Shown here one piece after another: positions 32,477 to 42,503 of a DNA stretch of 64,000 nucleotides (positions are counted from its first letter, which is position 1; every line of letters begins with the position of its first letter). The DNA is from M3007 sp031398055 (GTDB lineage Bacteria > Bacteroidota > Bacteroidia > Chitinophagales > Saprospiraceae): the NCBI GenBank assembly GCA_031398055.1, contig JANNMS010000126.1, positions 1 through 64,000 on the forward strand, given 5' to 3'. The notes below the pieces were generated by a model. It was given only the letters and a program-made list of their open reading frames with translations. It made no database searches and was not told the DNA's origin. The position numbers and the translations under genes are program-made.

Positions 32477-32632
32477 GATAAACGAGTTACTGTTTTTATA
32501 TGCCCAAAAAATTTTGGCAGGATTTGGCACCTTGTTTTTTAAACGGTTGCCGACGCTTCAACGAGCCTGTCTCTCTGCGTCTCTTTATAAAATCGTGTAA
32601 AAACAACCCCTTCGAGGAAAGAATTGATAGGG

Positions 32633-32665
32633 CAAAGGTATGTCCACCAACTTTGATTCTGCAAA
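32633..32665 (-). promoter_or_regulatory. Bacteroidota-type promoter for the cysH leader transcript
   Basis: The minus strand has TTTG (32665-32662), a 21-base spacer and TACCTTTG (32640-32633), matching the -33 TTTG and -7 TAnnTTTG consensus. Transcription would start near 32627, giving an untranslated leader of about 455 bases before cysH that contains the polycysteine peptide. Confidence 0.6.
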
Positions 32666-32769
32666 AAGTAAACCGCAGAATTTTTAAATCAATAGATTGT
32701 TTTAAAATTGGTTTGTCTCTGAAAAATTCAGAATAAATAAAAAGGAAAATAGCAGCCTAAAATTTGGTT

Positions 32770-33753
32770 TCAGAAATCTAGGATTTGCTTCGCCAGCCGT
32801 GCTTTGTACGAAATGATGACCGACGCGCCCGCCCGTTTGCAGGCTGTCCAGATTTCCAAATGGCCGGCGTCGGCGTCAATCAAACCATTTTTTGCCAAAA
32901 GTTCGATGGCCGCAAATTCGCCGCTGACGTGATAAATCGCAATCGGTAGCAAAGTTTGCTGCCGCAATTTTGTCAAAATATCCAAATACGGTAGCGCAGG
33001 TTTGACCATCAAAATATCCGCGCCCTCGGCGGCATCACGCAGTGACGACAAAATGGCGTCGCCGCCGTTCCGAAAATCCATTTGGTAGGTTTTTCGGTCT
33101 TTCAAAACTATGTTTTTTGCCGGGGAAGATTTGCAAACATCGCGGAACGGGCCGTAAAAATTGGAAGCGAACTTGGCCGAGTATGACATGATTGCTGTGT
33201 TTTCGGCCTCGTTTTTATCCAAAATTTGGCGGATGGCTTTGATTCGGCCATCCATCATATCGCTCGGCGCGATGCAATCGGCTCCCGATTTTGCCAGATT
33301 TAAAGCATAATTTGCCAAAACTTCGCAGGTTTTTTCGTTCAAAATATGGTCGTGTTTTTCATTTAAAATTCCGCAGTGGCCGTGCGTCGTGTAACTGCAA
33401 AGGCACAAATCGGCGGCCAGCCAAATGTCGTTTCCAAATTGTTTTTTGATGTTTTCAATTGTTTTTGCGGCGAAATCGAACTTGAAATCCGTTTCGTAGC
33501 GGTTTTCCGGAACGGGAAAAAGTAGGAATTTGGACACGCCGTTTTTCAAGTCATTTTCAATTTGCCGCAAAACCGTGGTCGGCGTGTCGCTGAAAACGCC
33601 AGTCATAAATTCATTTTCGACGCGGTCGGCGAGTATTTCGTCCACAAAAATCGGTTGGATAAATTCTTTGTGGGAAAGATGGACATCAGCTGCGATTTCG
33701 CGGATGTGCGGGTTGGCTCGGCGGCGGCGGTGACTGGTTTGGAAGTTTTCCAT
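32770..33753 (-). CDS. hemB: Delta-aminolevulinic acid dehydratase (porphobilinogen synthase)
   Basis: A 327-residue TIM barrel that joins two aminolevulinates into porphobilinogen. The Cys-rich metal site DLCLCSYTTHGHCG is intact, indicating a zinc enzyme. The Schiff-base lysines lie in SYSAKFAS and MVKPALPYLD, and APSDMMDGRI is present. It is the only haem gene here outside the 15-18 kb block and lies upstream of the cysH promoter, in its own transcription unit or at the end of one. Confidence 0.96.
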   Translation of the reverse strand: MENFQTSHRRRRANPHIREIAADVHLSHKEFIQPIFVDEILADRVENEFMTGVFSDTPTTVLRQIENDLKNGVSKFLLFPVPENRYETDFKFDFAAKTIENIKKQFGNDIWLAADLCLCSYTTHGHCGILNEKHDHILNEKTCEVLANYALNLAKSGADCIAPSDMMDGRIKAIRQILDKNEAENTAIMSYSAKFASNFYGPFRDVCKSSPAKNIVLKDRKTYQMDFRNGGDAILSSLRDAAEGADILMVKPALPYLDILTKLRQQTLLPIAIYHVSGEFAAIELLAKNGLIDADAGHLEIWTACKRAGASVIISYKARLAKQILDF

Positions 33754-33844
33754 CTGATTTTTTAGCTTAAAAATTTTAGCGGTTTGACAAATTTCTTGAT
33801 TTTTTGGGCGACAAAGATTGAAGTGCTTATTTGAAAAAACAAAA

Positions 33845-33874
33845 AACTCCTGCCTTCACTGGAAGACAGGAGTT
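33845..33874 (-). terminator. Rho-independent terminator
   Basis: AACTCCTG (33845-33852) pairs with CAGGAGTT (33867-33874). Read on the minus strand the hairpin is followed by TTTTTGTTTTTT. It lies about 55 bases after the stop of the 33929-35473 gene. Confidence 0.85.
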
Positions 33875-33928
33875 CAAAACTACCCGAAAATCAGCCATTT
33901 CAGGCTGAAAATCAATGAAAAAGCATCT

Positions 33929-35473
33929 CTATTCAACCACTACTTTTTTAGAAACGGTGCCTCGTGCATCGGTCATTTTTACAAAATAGACGCCTGCTTG
34001 CAATGCGGCGATGTCGAATTCGAGCAATTTTTCACCCGATTTTGCAGCACGTTCACTGACCAAACGGCCGTTCGTGCTGAATAATTGAACCATCGAACCT
34101 TCCTCCATCGGGCCGCCAACGAACACCGTCCCGGACGCAGGATTTGGAAAAATATTTAAATCAACATAAAATCGCCGTGAAATTGGAGTTGGATTGATAT
34201 CATCTTTTGGTAAAAAATTAGGTAGCACGTTTTTGTTCGGTACAGAATTTCTAACCCAAACCTGTTCAGTGGGCGGCGGGACAGATTGGTTTGCCAAATT
34301 TTCACCTTCCGTCGGGGCAACCGGCGGCGGCGCGACATTAATTGCCGTCGAAATCCATGAAAACCAACCGTTGTAACCGCCCGCCGTGCCGCCGATAACA
34401 TATCTGTTGCCATGATCTTTTACCATAAAAGCCTCCTGCACCAAAACTGAACCACCCAAATTTCCGACCGAGCCGGGCGAGCCGGAACTGCTGGTGATGG
34501 TGCCGCGCAGCACGCCGCCAGTCGAAACCGGGCCTTTTCTCCACGAAACGACGGCTTGATTGTTGGAGCCATAATGAACCGCATTATTTATCCATGCGAC
34601 CGGAGTTCCAGGCAAAGCCGTGTTCGTCGCGTCGGGCGCGGAACTGCCTTGCGCACCGAGTGAATTTGAAAAACGGGCGATGTACGGCGCAGAATATTGG
34701 TTGCTGAAAGCCGAACCCGTCACGAGAAAACCGGTGCCATCTTTGTAAACCAAAATTTCCTCAAATTCGCCATAACTGTAAGCTGAACCATCCGGCGAAA
34801 GCGGTAAATTAATGTTTGCTTGGCTAATCTGGTTTCCGTAGGTGTCAAATTTCCAAATGTGCATGGAGCCGGCCATCACATAATTTCCGTCCAAAGTCTG
34901 CTGCACGCACCATGCAAAACCGGGCGAAAAGGTTTTTATCCAAAGCAATGCACCTTGCACAGTAAATTTCGCGGCGATAGCATTGCCAGAATTATTGGAG
35001 CCGACTGCAATGAAGCCGCCGTTGGTCGCTTGGCAGGCACCGCCGAATTGGATGCCATTGTCGAGTGGACCCGAACCTTCGTAAACTTTCATCCCGGTAT
35101 TGTTGGTGGTCATGGCGAAATACTGGTGTTGGCCACCTTTTGTGCCCGACGTCACCACGAAATAGCCCAGCGGATTACCGCTTTTTGTCCAAGATTTCCA
35201 AAAAGTATTGACTTGGGAGAACCCCGTGGCATGGGTGCGAACCCATTCTTGGCCGCCTTTTTCCGCAAATTTCAGCATCGTGATGTTCGTGTTGTTGGCC
35301 TGAAAAAACTTGTTCCCGGTAATTACATAGCCAGTCATGGGTTGCGAGACGATTTTCCAACCAGAATCATTTCCGCCCGGCGGGCCGTCGTAAGTGTGTT
35401 CGATAATTTGAGCGGAAAGGCTCAAAGTGAGGGTTGCGCATGCAAAAAGCAACAATTTGGTGATGATTTTCAT
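33929..35473 (-). CDS. T9SS-exported protein, probably a beta-propeller
   Basis: A 514-residue protein with a signal peptide (residues 1-21, ending SLSAQ). It has a series of glycine- and tryptophan-rich blades such as WKIVSQPMTGYVITGN, GNYVMAGSMHIWKFDTYGNQIS and GTGFLVTGSAFSNQYSAPYIARF, and a C-terminal type A sorting domain (LNIFPNPASGTVFVGG ... AGVYFVKMTDARG). The repeated blades resemble the secreted propeller-like proteins common in Bacteroidota. No catalytic site was seen. It is followed by a good terminator and has no obvious operon partner. Confidence 0.82.
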   Translation of the reverse strand: MKIITKLLLFACATLTLSLSAQIIEHTYDGPPGGNDSGWKIVSQPMTGYVITGNKFFQANNTNITMLKFAEKGGQEWVRTHATGFSQVNTFWKSWTKSGNPLGYFVVTSGTKGGQHQYFAMTTNNTGMKVYEGSGPLDNGIQFGGACQATNGGFIAVGSNNSGNAIAAKFTVQGALLWIKTFSPGFAWCVQQTLDGNYVMAGSMHIWKFDTYGNQISQANINLPLSPDGSAYSYGEFEEILVYKDGTGFLVTGSAFSNQYSAPYIARFSNSLGAQGSSAPDATNTALPGTPVAWINNAVHYGSNNQAVVSWRKGPVSTGGVLRGTITSSSGSPGSVGNLGGSVLVQEAFMVKDHGNRYVIGGTAGGYNGWFSWISTAINVAPPPVAPTEGENLANQSVPPPTEQVWVRNSVPNKNVLPNFLPKDDINPTPISRRFYVDLNIFPNPASGTVFVGGPMEEGSMVQLFSTNGRLVSERAAKSGEKLLEFDIAALQAGVYFVKMTDARGTVSKKVVVE

Positions 35474-35912
35474 TTGTAAAAATTTGTTTGTTAAAAAATT
35501 AAGGATGGTGAATAATCACAAAAAGCAGGGATGCTTTTGTGAAAGAAAAATTGTTTCAAAATCGAATTTCCATTTCGTCCATGCCACGACGGCACAGCAA
35601 TTTTGAGTTTGCTAAAAAAAGAAAAATCAGAAAATGATGCCCAATTCCTGTTTTAATCGGGAGTGGAAATCAGGCGCGGGACGAGAAAAAAAAGCAACAG
35701 CGCGGGGTTTGGGGGCAAAAAAAGTGTCGTGTAATTTTTGGTCAATCATTGGCATTTGGAAAATTTGGTGAAAATTTGTTGTTCAGTAGATGAAGCAAAT
35801 TTGCATGACTATTACCAGTTTTCCAAATGAATTTTAGGTGAATTTCAGATGGTGTAAATCATTAATCTTGTAAATCATAGTTGTTCAAAATGATGGTGGA
35901 ATGCTGCTCTTT
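35474..35912. other. Intergenic region without recognisable gene
   Basis: A 439-base, AT-rich stretch between two minus-strand genes. It should hold the promoter of the 35473 gene, but no strong TTTG/TAnnTTTG pair was found. No repeat of the families seen elsewhere, no RNA gene and no plausible open frame were seen. Confidence 0.5.
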
Positions 35913-36554
35913 TTAAATATCCAGGTTAAATCCTTCGATTTCAATGTATTTGGCGAGGTTCATCGAAACGCCTTCGAACAACTCGACATCTTTTTCCCAA
36001 TCAAAAAGTTGCCAAGTTTCATTTGGTATCGCCGACAAAACCTTTCGGCTTTTTGTAAAAATCCAAACCACTTTTTCCGTGCCGAACGAAAACAGGCGGT
36101 TGATTTTTGGAAAAATATATTCCTGAAAAATGTCGCCATCCAAATCAGGTAATTCAACGTTGACATCCACCTCGATGACAAATTTTGGTGGCACTTCCAC
36201 AAATTTTCGGGAGATTTTGTCGGGTGTCAAAACCGTGCGGTCGAAAACCGTTACGTCCAAACCCATATTGCTTTTCAAATTTGGGTGCAAACCAAGTTCA
36301 CCGGCACCGACGCGGTATTTTTTTCTATCCAAACCATCTTTCAAAAGGTCGTACAGAAATAGTTTTAGAAAATGTTGAAGTCCAGAGTCGCTCATAATTT
36401 CCTCCAAAGTTTTTGTTTTGTTGAGAACCTGTTTAAAACCCCGATAGTAAAACGGGATGCCGTCAATCACCTCGCGAACGAGATAATCTGGTATTTTTTT
36501 TCGTGGAAATTTGGCCGATTTGCCTTGATTTTGGGCGCGCAAGGATGCTACCAT
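35913..36554 (-). CDS. Uma2 (DUF820) family PD-(D/E)XK nuclease-like protein
   Basis: A 213-residue Uma2-type protein with VREVIDGIPFYYRGF at the N-terminus, acidic NMGLDVTVFD and PKFVIEVDVNVELPD matching the nuclease core, and KVVWIFTKSRKV near the C-terminus. It is of the same subtype as the 10471-11097 protein, with a longer N-terminal helical region than the other two Uma2 proteins here. The N-terminus is basic (SAKFPRKKIPD). A TACTTTTG element lies just upstream. The biological role is unknown. Confidence 0.85.
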   Translation of the reverse strand: MVASLRAQNQGKSAKFPRKKIPDYLVREVIDGIPFYYRGFKQVLNKTKTLEEIMSDSGLQHFLKLFLYDLLKDGLDRKKYRVGAGELGLHPNLKSNMGLDVTVFDRTVLTPDKISRKFVEVPPKFVIEVDVNVELPDLDGDIFQEYIFPKINRLFSFGTEKVVWIFTKSRKVLSAIPNETWQLFDWEKDVELFEGVSMNLAKYIEIEGFNLDI

Positions 36555-36569
36555 TTTTTTTATTTTTTA

Positions 36570-36577
36570 CAAAAGTA
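36570..36577 (-). promoter_or_regulatory. Candidate -7 element (TACTTTTG) for the Uma2 gene
   Basis: The minus strand reads TACTTTTG 15 bases upstream of the 36554 start. No matching -33 TTTG is seen at 19-22 bases. Placement parallels the elements before the three other Uma2 genes. Confidence 0.4.
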
Positions 36578-36597
36578 AGGTGGATTTGGGGGTTTTT

Positions 36598-36641
36598 AAA
36601 ATGGAACACAGATGAAAACCCGTTTCGTCCGTGTTCCATTT
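36598..36641 (-). terminator. Hairpin after the SprB-repeat gene
   Basis: AAATGGAACAC (36598-36608) and GTGTTCCATTT (36631-36641) form an 11-base stem extended by partial pairing inside, followed on the minus strand by TTTTAAAAA. It lies 12 bases beyond the stop of the SprB-repeat gene and probably terminates it. Confidence 0.6.
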
Positions 36642-36653
36642 GACGTTCAAATT

Positions 36654-39600
36654 TCATCTTTTCACCAAAACATCCCCCTTCAAAACCTCTTCCAACCCAT
36701 CCGAGTACAAAATTTTGGCGTACCAAATAAAAACAGCGGGCGTCATTTCGCCTTTTCCTTTCACTTTTCCAGACCATCCTGCTGCCGTGTCGTTGGGTAA
36801 AAAGTCGTTGTTTTCAAAAATTTTGTTGCCCCAGCGGTCAAAAATTTGGAAAGTCAACACACGCCGCACGCTGCGGATGTCGCCGTAAACCGTGAAAAGT
36901 TCGTTGCCAATTTCGCTTTTTGGATAAAAAATATTGGGCACAAAAACTTTCCCGCGCTCCACTTTCACGATGATTTCGTCCGATGCCCGGCAGCCCGACG
37001 AGTCCACGATTTCCAATTTATACAGCGTCGTGCGTTTCGGTTCGGCGAACGGATCGAGGCAATCCGAGCAACTCAAACTGTCGGACGGCGTCCAAATAAT
37101 TTGCGCCAAATTGCTTGCCGCGACGCTCGAATTTGCAAAAATTTGAACAGAAATGCCCGCAAAAGTGGTCGTGTCGCCGGGCAAAACGAGGGTCAGCGGG
37201 TTCGGTGCGGTGATGAAAACGGTCGTCGAATCCTCGCAACCGAGCGCGTCCTGCACCACAACTTGAATCGTGCTGGCCGCTAAATTCGGGTAATTTATTT
37301 GATTTGTAAAAGTCGCGCCGCCGTCCACCGAATACAAAAAGGGTGGGGTGCCGCCCGAAATTTTTGAAAAATTCAGGCTACCGAGGTCGCCCGCACATTT
37401 TGGCTGAACAACTTGCGGGTCGAGCGACGGCGCGGTCGAAGTGATTTCAACTTCATCGGCATTCGTGCAGCCGTTTTTTGAATCGGTCACGACGAGTTCA
37501 TAAATTCCGGCGATTGAAATTTCAGGCGTGGCGGAAGTGTTTCCAGCAACCAAATTGCCGTCGGCGGTCGTCCACGAAAAATCCAAATTGCCTTGCCCAG
37601 TCGAGCCGCTGCCGTCCAAATTTTTTGTGGCACTCAAACAATCCAACAAAAACGGCTGCCCGGCGTCGGCGGTCGGCGGCTGCAAATCGGTCAAAACATT
37701 TTGAGAAATGATGTTTTTGCAGCCGTTCGCAGGGTTCAAACCTGTCAAAAAATATTGGCCGGGCTGGTTCACCGTCAAATTTTGACCTGCCGCCAAAACC
37801 GTCGTGTCCGTGCCGACGATATTTACCCAATTAAAAATGATTCCGGGTAAATTTGAATTTCCAGTTAAAATGGCCGAAGTGTCTCGACAGGTTAAATCAT
37901 TATTTTGAGAAATTGAAATTGGTGGAAATTGAGCGATGTCCAAAATTTCAATCTCTGTTGTGTCGGCGCAGGAATTTGCGGGGTCGGTCGCGACGAGTTG
38001 AAAATTTCCAGCCTGATTTGCCGTGAAATTTGCGGTGCCACCAACTTGGTTGCCATTCAAAAACCATGAAAAATCGAAAATACCGCCGCCCGCGGAACCT
38101 GTCAAATCAATATTTCTCAAATTGCAATCCAAAGTTGCCGCCGCCGGATTTGCCGAAATCGCCGCCGAAATGATGACCGATTTATCCAAAACTGCGACCG
38201 TTGCGGTGTCCGCGCAGCCATTTGAAATGACAATTAATTGAAAATTTCCAGCCGCCGAAGCCGTCGCGGTGGCCAAATTATTTGCCCCCGAAATTTGTCC
38301 GCCGCCGCTGGCCGACCACAAAAAACTGCTTCCCGCGATGCTCGACGAACCGACGAGCGTGGCCGTTTTTTTCAAACAATCCAAATCGGTCGGCGCAGCA
38401 ATCGTGGCTTTTGGAATTTCAAAAAACGTGATTTGCGTGCCGACGGCAACGCCCGTGCAGGCATCCGTCAAATCCACATCGCCGTTTGGCAAAGCATTTC
38501 CGACGACGGCGGAAATAAAATAAGGCGTTCCGAAAGTCATTTTTGAGGCATCGAAACAAAAATCAGGCGTCGCGTTGCGCGAAATTTCACCCAAAATATT
38601 TGCCCCGTTGCCGGTGTGCAGGATGAATTGGAGTGCGTCGTCGGCTTCCAAATTTTGCCCAGTCGTGTTGTAAACCGCTGAAATGCAACCCGTTCCGCAT
38701 AAATTTTTTGGTAAAATATCCATCGAGCCGACGGCGGTCGCGCAACTGAAAGACAAAATTTCAAAATCGCAAATCGTCGTGCAGCCGTTCGCGTCGGTGA
38801 CGGTCACGTCATATTTTCCGTCGGTCAAATTATTTAAATTTAAAATTCCGGCAGGCACGTTCGTCTGCGGCGCGCCCGGTTGCAAATCCACAGAATACGG
38901 CACGGTGCCGCCCGCCAAAGTCAATCTCGCCGAGCCGTCAGTCGCGCCGGGCGAGGTGGCATCTGCTATTTTTTCACAAATCAAATTGAGCGCGGCTGCG
39001 GGTTGGGCAACTGAAAAATTGGCGGTCGAGGTGCAGCCCGCCGCGTCGGTCAAAGTCAAATTGTAATTTCCGGGCAGCAGATTTTTTGGGTCGGACGGCG
39101 TCGGCACATTCGGCAACCAGACATATATATATGGTGTCGTTCCGCCGGAAACGGTGACCGAAATCGCGCCGGTCGCGTCCCCAAAACATTTTACGTCGAT
39201 GGCCGTGCCTGAAATTTGCGGCAGCGCGGTGTCATTTCCCACCGAGAAAGTGGCGGTCGAGGAGCAATTTGCGGCATCGGTGACGGTAACAGAATAATCG
39301 CCGGGCGGCAAATTGGACAAATCTTCGGTCGTCACCGCGTTCGACCAATTGAAAATATAATTTCCGGAAGTCGGCACGGGTGGGTTCAAAACCAAATTTA
39401 TCGAGCCGTTTTCGTTCGTGCAATTCGTGTTGTCGGCGGGCGTCCCGGTCAAACTGAAACTCGTGCTGGTCCCGACGGTGAAAGTTTGGGTGGCCGTGCA
39501 GCCGGTCGCGCTCGAAACGGTCACGGTGTAATTGCCCGGCACGAGGTTGGTCAAATCTTCGCTTGTCGCCATGTTTGACCAATTGAAAGTAAAATTTCCC

Positions 39601-42503
39601 GCGCCCGAAACTGTTAAATTGATGCGCCCGACGCTGCCGCCGCAGGTGTCTGGCATGGCCAAACCGGAAAGCACGGGCGTCGTTTGCGTTTCGCCGACGG
39701 TAAAAGTTTTGACTTCCGAACAGGTCGTGCCGAGGCAAACGGTCACGGTGTACGTGCCACCGGGGATGCCGGTGAGGTCTTGGGCCGTTGCGCCGTTTGA
39801 CCATTTAAAAACGTAATTTGGGGTGACGGGCGAGGCGGTGATGTCAATATTTCCATTAAAACTGCCGCAAGCTGTGTTCGGAATGGCCGTTCCGGTGATG
39901 GAAATGATGACTGGTTTGTCTTCGATTGGGATGGTTTTGGTGGCGGAACAGCCATTTTTATCGGTGACGGTCACGGTGTAATCGCCGGGAATCAAGTTCG
40001 TGATGTCTTGCGTGATTTCCCCGTTCGACCAAATGTAGGTAAACGGGCTTGCCCCGGTGACTGTAATATTGATACTTCCGGTCGCTTGGCCGCAGCGGGC
40101 TTCGATTTTTTGGAAGGTCACGTCGGGGGTTGCGGCGGTGGACGGGACAGTGAAATCTGCAAATTGAAAACAGTTGCCGATGGCCGTGACCGTCACCGTG
40201 AAATTTCCGCCAGACAAGTTCATCAAGTCTTCGGTGGTGGCGGTGTTTGACCAGATGAAAGTGAAATTTGAAAAACTTGGGTCGCTCGAAGTGATGTCCA
40301 AAAGCACTGCGCCGTTGGATGGGTCGCAAGTTGTGTTTGGTTGGATGGTTGATTTTATGGTGATATCTATGCTGGTTTCTTCAATTTCGATGCTGTCCAC
40401 CACGACAGTGCAGCCGTTTTTGTCGGTGACCGAAACGTCGTAAAATCCAGGTTTCAGCCCGTGCTGGTCTTGTTTTGTGTCCCCGGTTGTCCACTCAAAA
40501 GTGTAATCCGGCGTGCCGGCGGACACGGCTAATTTGATGATTCCGTTGCCCAAACCACATTTTGAAGGATTTAAAATGGTCTCGACGATTGGCAAATCCC
40601 GATTGTCGGCCACGACAAAAGTTGCGTTTGCCGGGCAAGTCGCTGGCCCCGGCGGAAAAACGGTAACCGTATAATTTCCGGGCAGCAAATCGGTGATGTC
40701 CTCGGAAGTTTGACCATTTGACCAAAGAAATGTGTACGCCGCCGCCGGGTCAACGCTCAAATCAATCGCCCCGTCGGGCGGTGCGCAATTGGCGGTCGGC
40801 GTGATATTATTTGAAAATATTTTCAAATTTGGATTGGCACTCGGCACTTGATAAGTCGCCACGCGAGAACATCCGTTGGCCGCCGAAATGGTCACGGTGT
40901 AATTTCCGGCAGCGAGATTTGAAATGTTTTGGGTCGTGGCGGCGGTTGACCAATTGAAAACAAAAGGTGCGAGGGCAGGCGGGCCGACGGCCAAATTGAT
41001 GGAACCGTCGGTCATGTTGCAAGCCGCGGCGGTGATGGTTTCGTTGACGATGGGCAAATTGACCAAATTCGAGACCGGGATAGCCTTTGTGGTCACGCAA
41101 GTTCCGCCAGCGGAAATAGTCACGGTGTACGTTCCAAAATTGAGGTTCGATAAATCTTGGGTCATCGCCCCGGTTGACCAAACGTAGGTATAATTTGAAT
41201 TTGCGGAAGCGGTCAAATCAATGCTGCCCGTCGCGTTGACGCAAGACGTGTCGGGTTTGACGGCGGTCGTGAAATTGATGGGCAAATTGAGATTTGGCAA
41301 AACCACGTTCATCGTGTCCGAACATCCCAAATTGTTCGTGACTGTAACATTGTAATTTCCGGCAGCCACTTTGCTCAAATCTTCGGTGACTGCCGCGTTC
41401 GACCACAAAAAAGTGTACGGCGGGTTGTTGTTATTAAATAAAGTCAAATTGACATTTCCATTTACAAAACCGCAAGTCGCTGGGGCAGGGACGGTGATAA
41501 ATTCCGGCAATTGGCTATCATTTTCCACTTCGAATAAAACCGTTTGTTCGCATCCAGTTCCGCCGGGGTTGACGGTCACGGTATAAATTCCTGCTGGTAA
41601 ATTTTGGAGATGATTGGTCGTGTCGCCGTTCGACCACAAAAAAGTATAATGCAAACTTTCGGGTAAATCAGCCTCGGCGGGCGAAAGTGTCAGCGTGATT
41701 TCACCGTCGGGCGCGAGGCAGGACGTGGAGTTTTTGACCACGTCAGCAATGTCAAAATCAAAAATTTCATTTTGAACAGTCGCCGAAATGGTCGCTGTGC
41801 AACCGACCTGCGCTGTAATCGTGAGGGTGTACGTGCCGGCCACGACATTTCCCAGATTTTGGAAAAAGCTGTCGTTCGACCAATGAAATTCAAACGGATC
41901 GTTGCCTTTTTCCACTTCGACCGTGATGCTGCCCGTCGGATTTCCACAAAAGGCAGGCGTGGTTTCAAAAAGCGAAAGCACGGGAACGAGTGCCTGATTG
42001 GGCACCGTGAAAAAGGTTTCTTGCACACAACTCGTGCCTAAACTGACCGTAACACTATAATCGTCGGGGGCCAAATCGGCCACGGTTTCGGTTTCTTCGC
42101 CGTTCGACCAGGCATAATTGTAATTTTCAGCTGGGCTAACCAACAAACTGATTGCCCCGGTGAAAGTGGGCGCGCAGCCGATATTCGGGTCAACCACACC
42201 ATTTATATTGATGGTGATTTGGGTATCCTCAATTTCGGCGGTGATTTCGGCGGTATTTCCGGCGTTGTCTGTCACCGTCACTGAGTACGTGTCGGGCGGG
42301 ACGTCTGTCAAATCTTGGGTCGTCTCGCCGCCCGACCAACTGAAAGAATACGGCGCGACGCCACCGTCCAATTCCAAAAAAATATTCCCATTTGGCTGGC
42401 CACAAACCGCGTTTTCGACGACGGGCGTGATGACAATTTGAGCCTGGGAATTGGTCAAAAAAAGGATAAACAGAAAATTGACTAGCAAACAAAATCTTTT
42501 CAT
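36654..42503 (-). CDS. Giant SprB-repeat surface protein with T9SS type B sorting domain
   Basis: 1949 residues from MKRFCLLVNFLFILF (the frame continues upstream without a signal peptide). It has a signal peptide (1-21, ending NSQAQ), then about 16 tandem SprB-type repeats of 75-80 residues to about residue 1290, each with a core like YTFLWSNGQTSEDI followed by LPGNYTVTV and a Cys. A region of PKD-like domains follows (1290-1750), then one more SprB-like unit. It ends in a gliding-motility-associated C-terminal domain (VFVPNIFYPKSEIGN ... FQIFDRWGNKIFEN), the type B T9SS signal. SprB of Flavobacterium johnsoniae is the moving gliding adhesin; a surface adhesin role is likely, but motility is not shown. 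It lies downstream of an ECF sigma/barrel pair. Confidence 0.9.
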   Translation of the reverse strand: MKRFCLLVNFLFILFLTNSQAQIVITPVVENAVCGQPNGNIFLELDGGVAPYSFSWSGGETTQDLTDVPPDTYSVTVTDNAGNTAEITAEIEDTQITININGVVDPNIGCAPTFTGAISLLVSPAENYNYAWSNGEETETVADLAPDDYSVTVSLGTSCVQETFFTVPNQALVPVLSLFETTPAFCGNPTGSITVEVEKGNDPFEFHWSNDSFFQNLGNVVAGTYTLTITAQVGCTATISATVQNEIFDFDIADVVKNSTSCLAPDGEITLTLSPAEADLPESLHYTFLWSNGDTTNHLQNLPAGIYTVTVNPGGTGCEQTVLFEVENDSQLPEFITVPAPATCGFVNGNVNLTLFNNNNPPYTFLWSNAAVTEDLSKVAAGNYNVTVTNNLGCSDTMNVVLPNLNLPINFTTAVKPDTSCVNATGSIDLTASANSNYTYVWSTGAMTQDLSNLNFGTYTVTISAGGTCVTTKAIPVSNLVNLPIVNETITAAACNMTDGSINLAVGPPALAPFVFNWSTAATTQNISNLAAGNYTVTISAANGCSRVATYQVPSANPNLKIFSNNITPTANCAPPDGAIDLSVDPAAAYTFLWSNGQTSEDITDLLPGNYTVTVFPPGPATCPANATFVVADNRDLPIVETILNPSKCGLGNGIIKLAVSAGTPDYTFEWTTGDTKQDQHGLKPGFYDVSVTDKNGCTVVVDSIEIEETSIDITIKSTIQPNTTCDPSNGAVLLDITSSDPSFSNFTFIWSNTATTEDLMNLSGGNFTVTVTAIGNCFQFADFTVPSTAATPDVTFQKIEARCGQATGSINITVTGASPFTYIWSNGEITQDITNLIPGDYTVTVTDKNGCSATKTIPIEDKPVIISITGTAIPNTACGSFNGNIDITASPVTPNYVFKWSNGATAQDLTGIPGGTYTVTVCLGTTCSEVKTFTVGETQTTPVLSGLAMPDTCGGSVGRINLTVSGAGNFTFNWSNMATSEDLTNLVPGNYTVTVSSATGCTATQTFTVGTSTSFSLTGTPADNTNCTNENGSINLVLNPPVPTSGNYIFNWSNAVTTEDLSNLPPGDYSVTVTDAANCSSTATFSVGNDTALPQISGTAIDVKCFGDATGAISVTVSGGTTPYIYVWLPNVPTPSDPKNLLPGNYNLTLTDAAGCTSTANFSVAQPAAALNLICEKIADATSPGATDGSARLTLAGGTVPYSVDLQPGAPQTNVPAGILNLNNLTDGKYDVTVTDANGCTTICDFEILSFSCATAVGSMDILPKNLCGTGCISAVYNTTGQNLEADDALQFILHTGNGANILGEISRNATPDFCFDASKMTFGTPYFISAVVGNALPNGDVDLTDACTGVAVGTQITFFEIPKATIAAPTDLDCLKKTATLVGSSSIAGSSFLWSASGGGQISGANNLATATASAAGNFQLIVISNGCADTATVAVLDKSVIISAAISANPAAATLDCNLRNIDLTGSAGGGIFDFSWFLNGNQVGGTANFTANQAGNFQLVATDPANSCADTTEIEILDIAQFPPISISQNNDLTCRDTSAILTGNSNLPGIIFNWVNIVGTDTTVLAAGQNLTVNQPGQYFLTGLNPANGCKNIISQNVLTDLQPPTADAGQPFLLDCLSATKNLDGSGSTGQGNLDFSWTTADGNLVAGNTSATPEISIAGIYELVVTDSKNGCTNADEVEITSTAPSLDPQVVQPKCAGDLGSLNFSKISGGTPPFLYSVDGGATFTNQINYPNLAASTIQVVVQDALGCEDSTTVFITAPNPLTLVLPGDTTTFAGISVQIFANSSVAASNLAQIIWTPSDSLSCSDCLDPFAEPKRTTLYKLEIVDSSGCRASDEIIVKVERGKVFVPNIFYPKSEIGNELFTVYGDIRSVRRVLTFQIFDRWGNKIFENNDFLPNDTAAGWSGKVKGKGEMTPAVFIWYAKILYSDGLEEVLKGDVLVKR

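Noticed and set aside
32400..32600. Plus-strand 66-codon open frame opposite the polycysteine leader
   Set aside because: It begins at GTG, has no export signal or conserved feature, and runs antisense through the leader. The minus-strand reading explains the sequence better.
36846..41586. Many long plus-strand frames opposite the SprB-repeat gene
   Set aside because: They are antisense shadows of a GC-rich repeated coding region; composition is Arg/His/Gln-rich with no domain.
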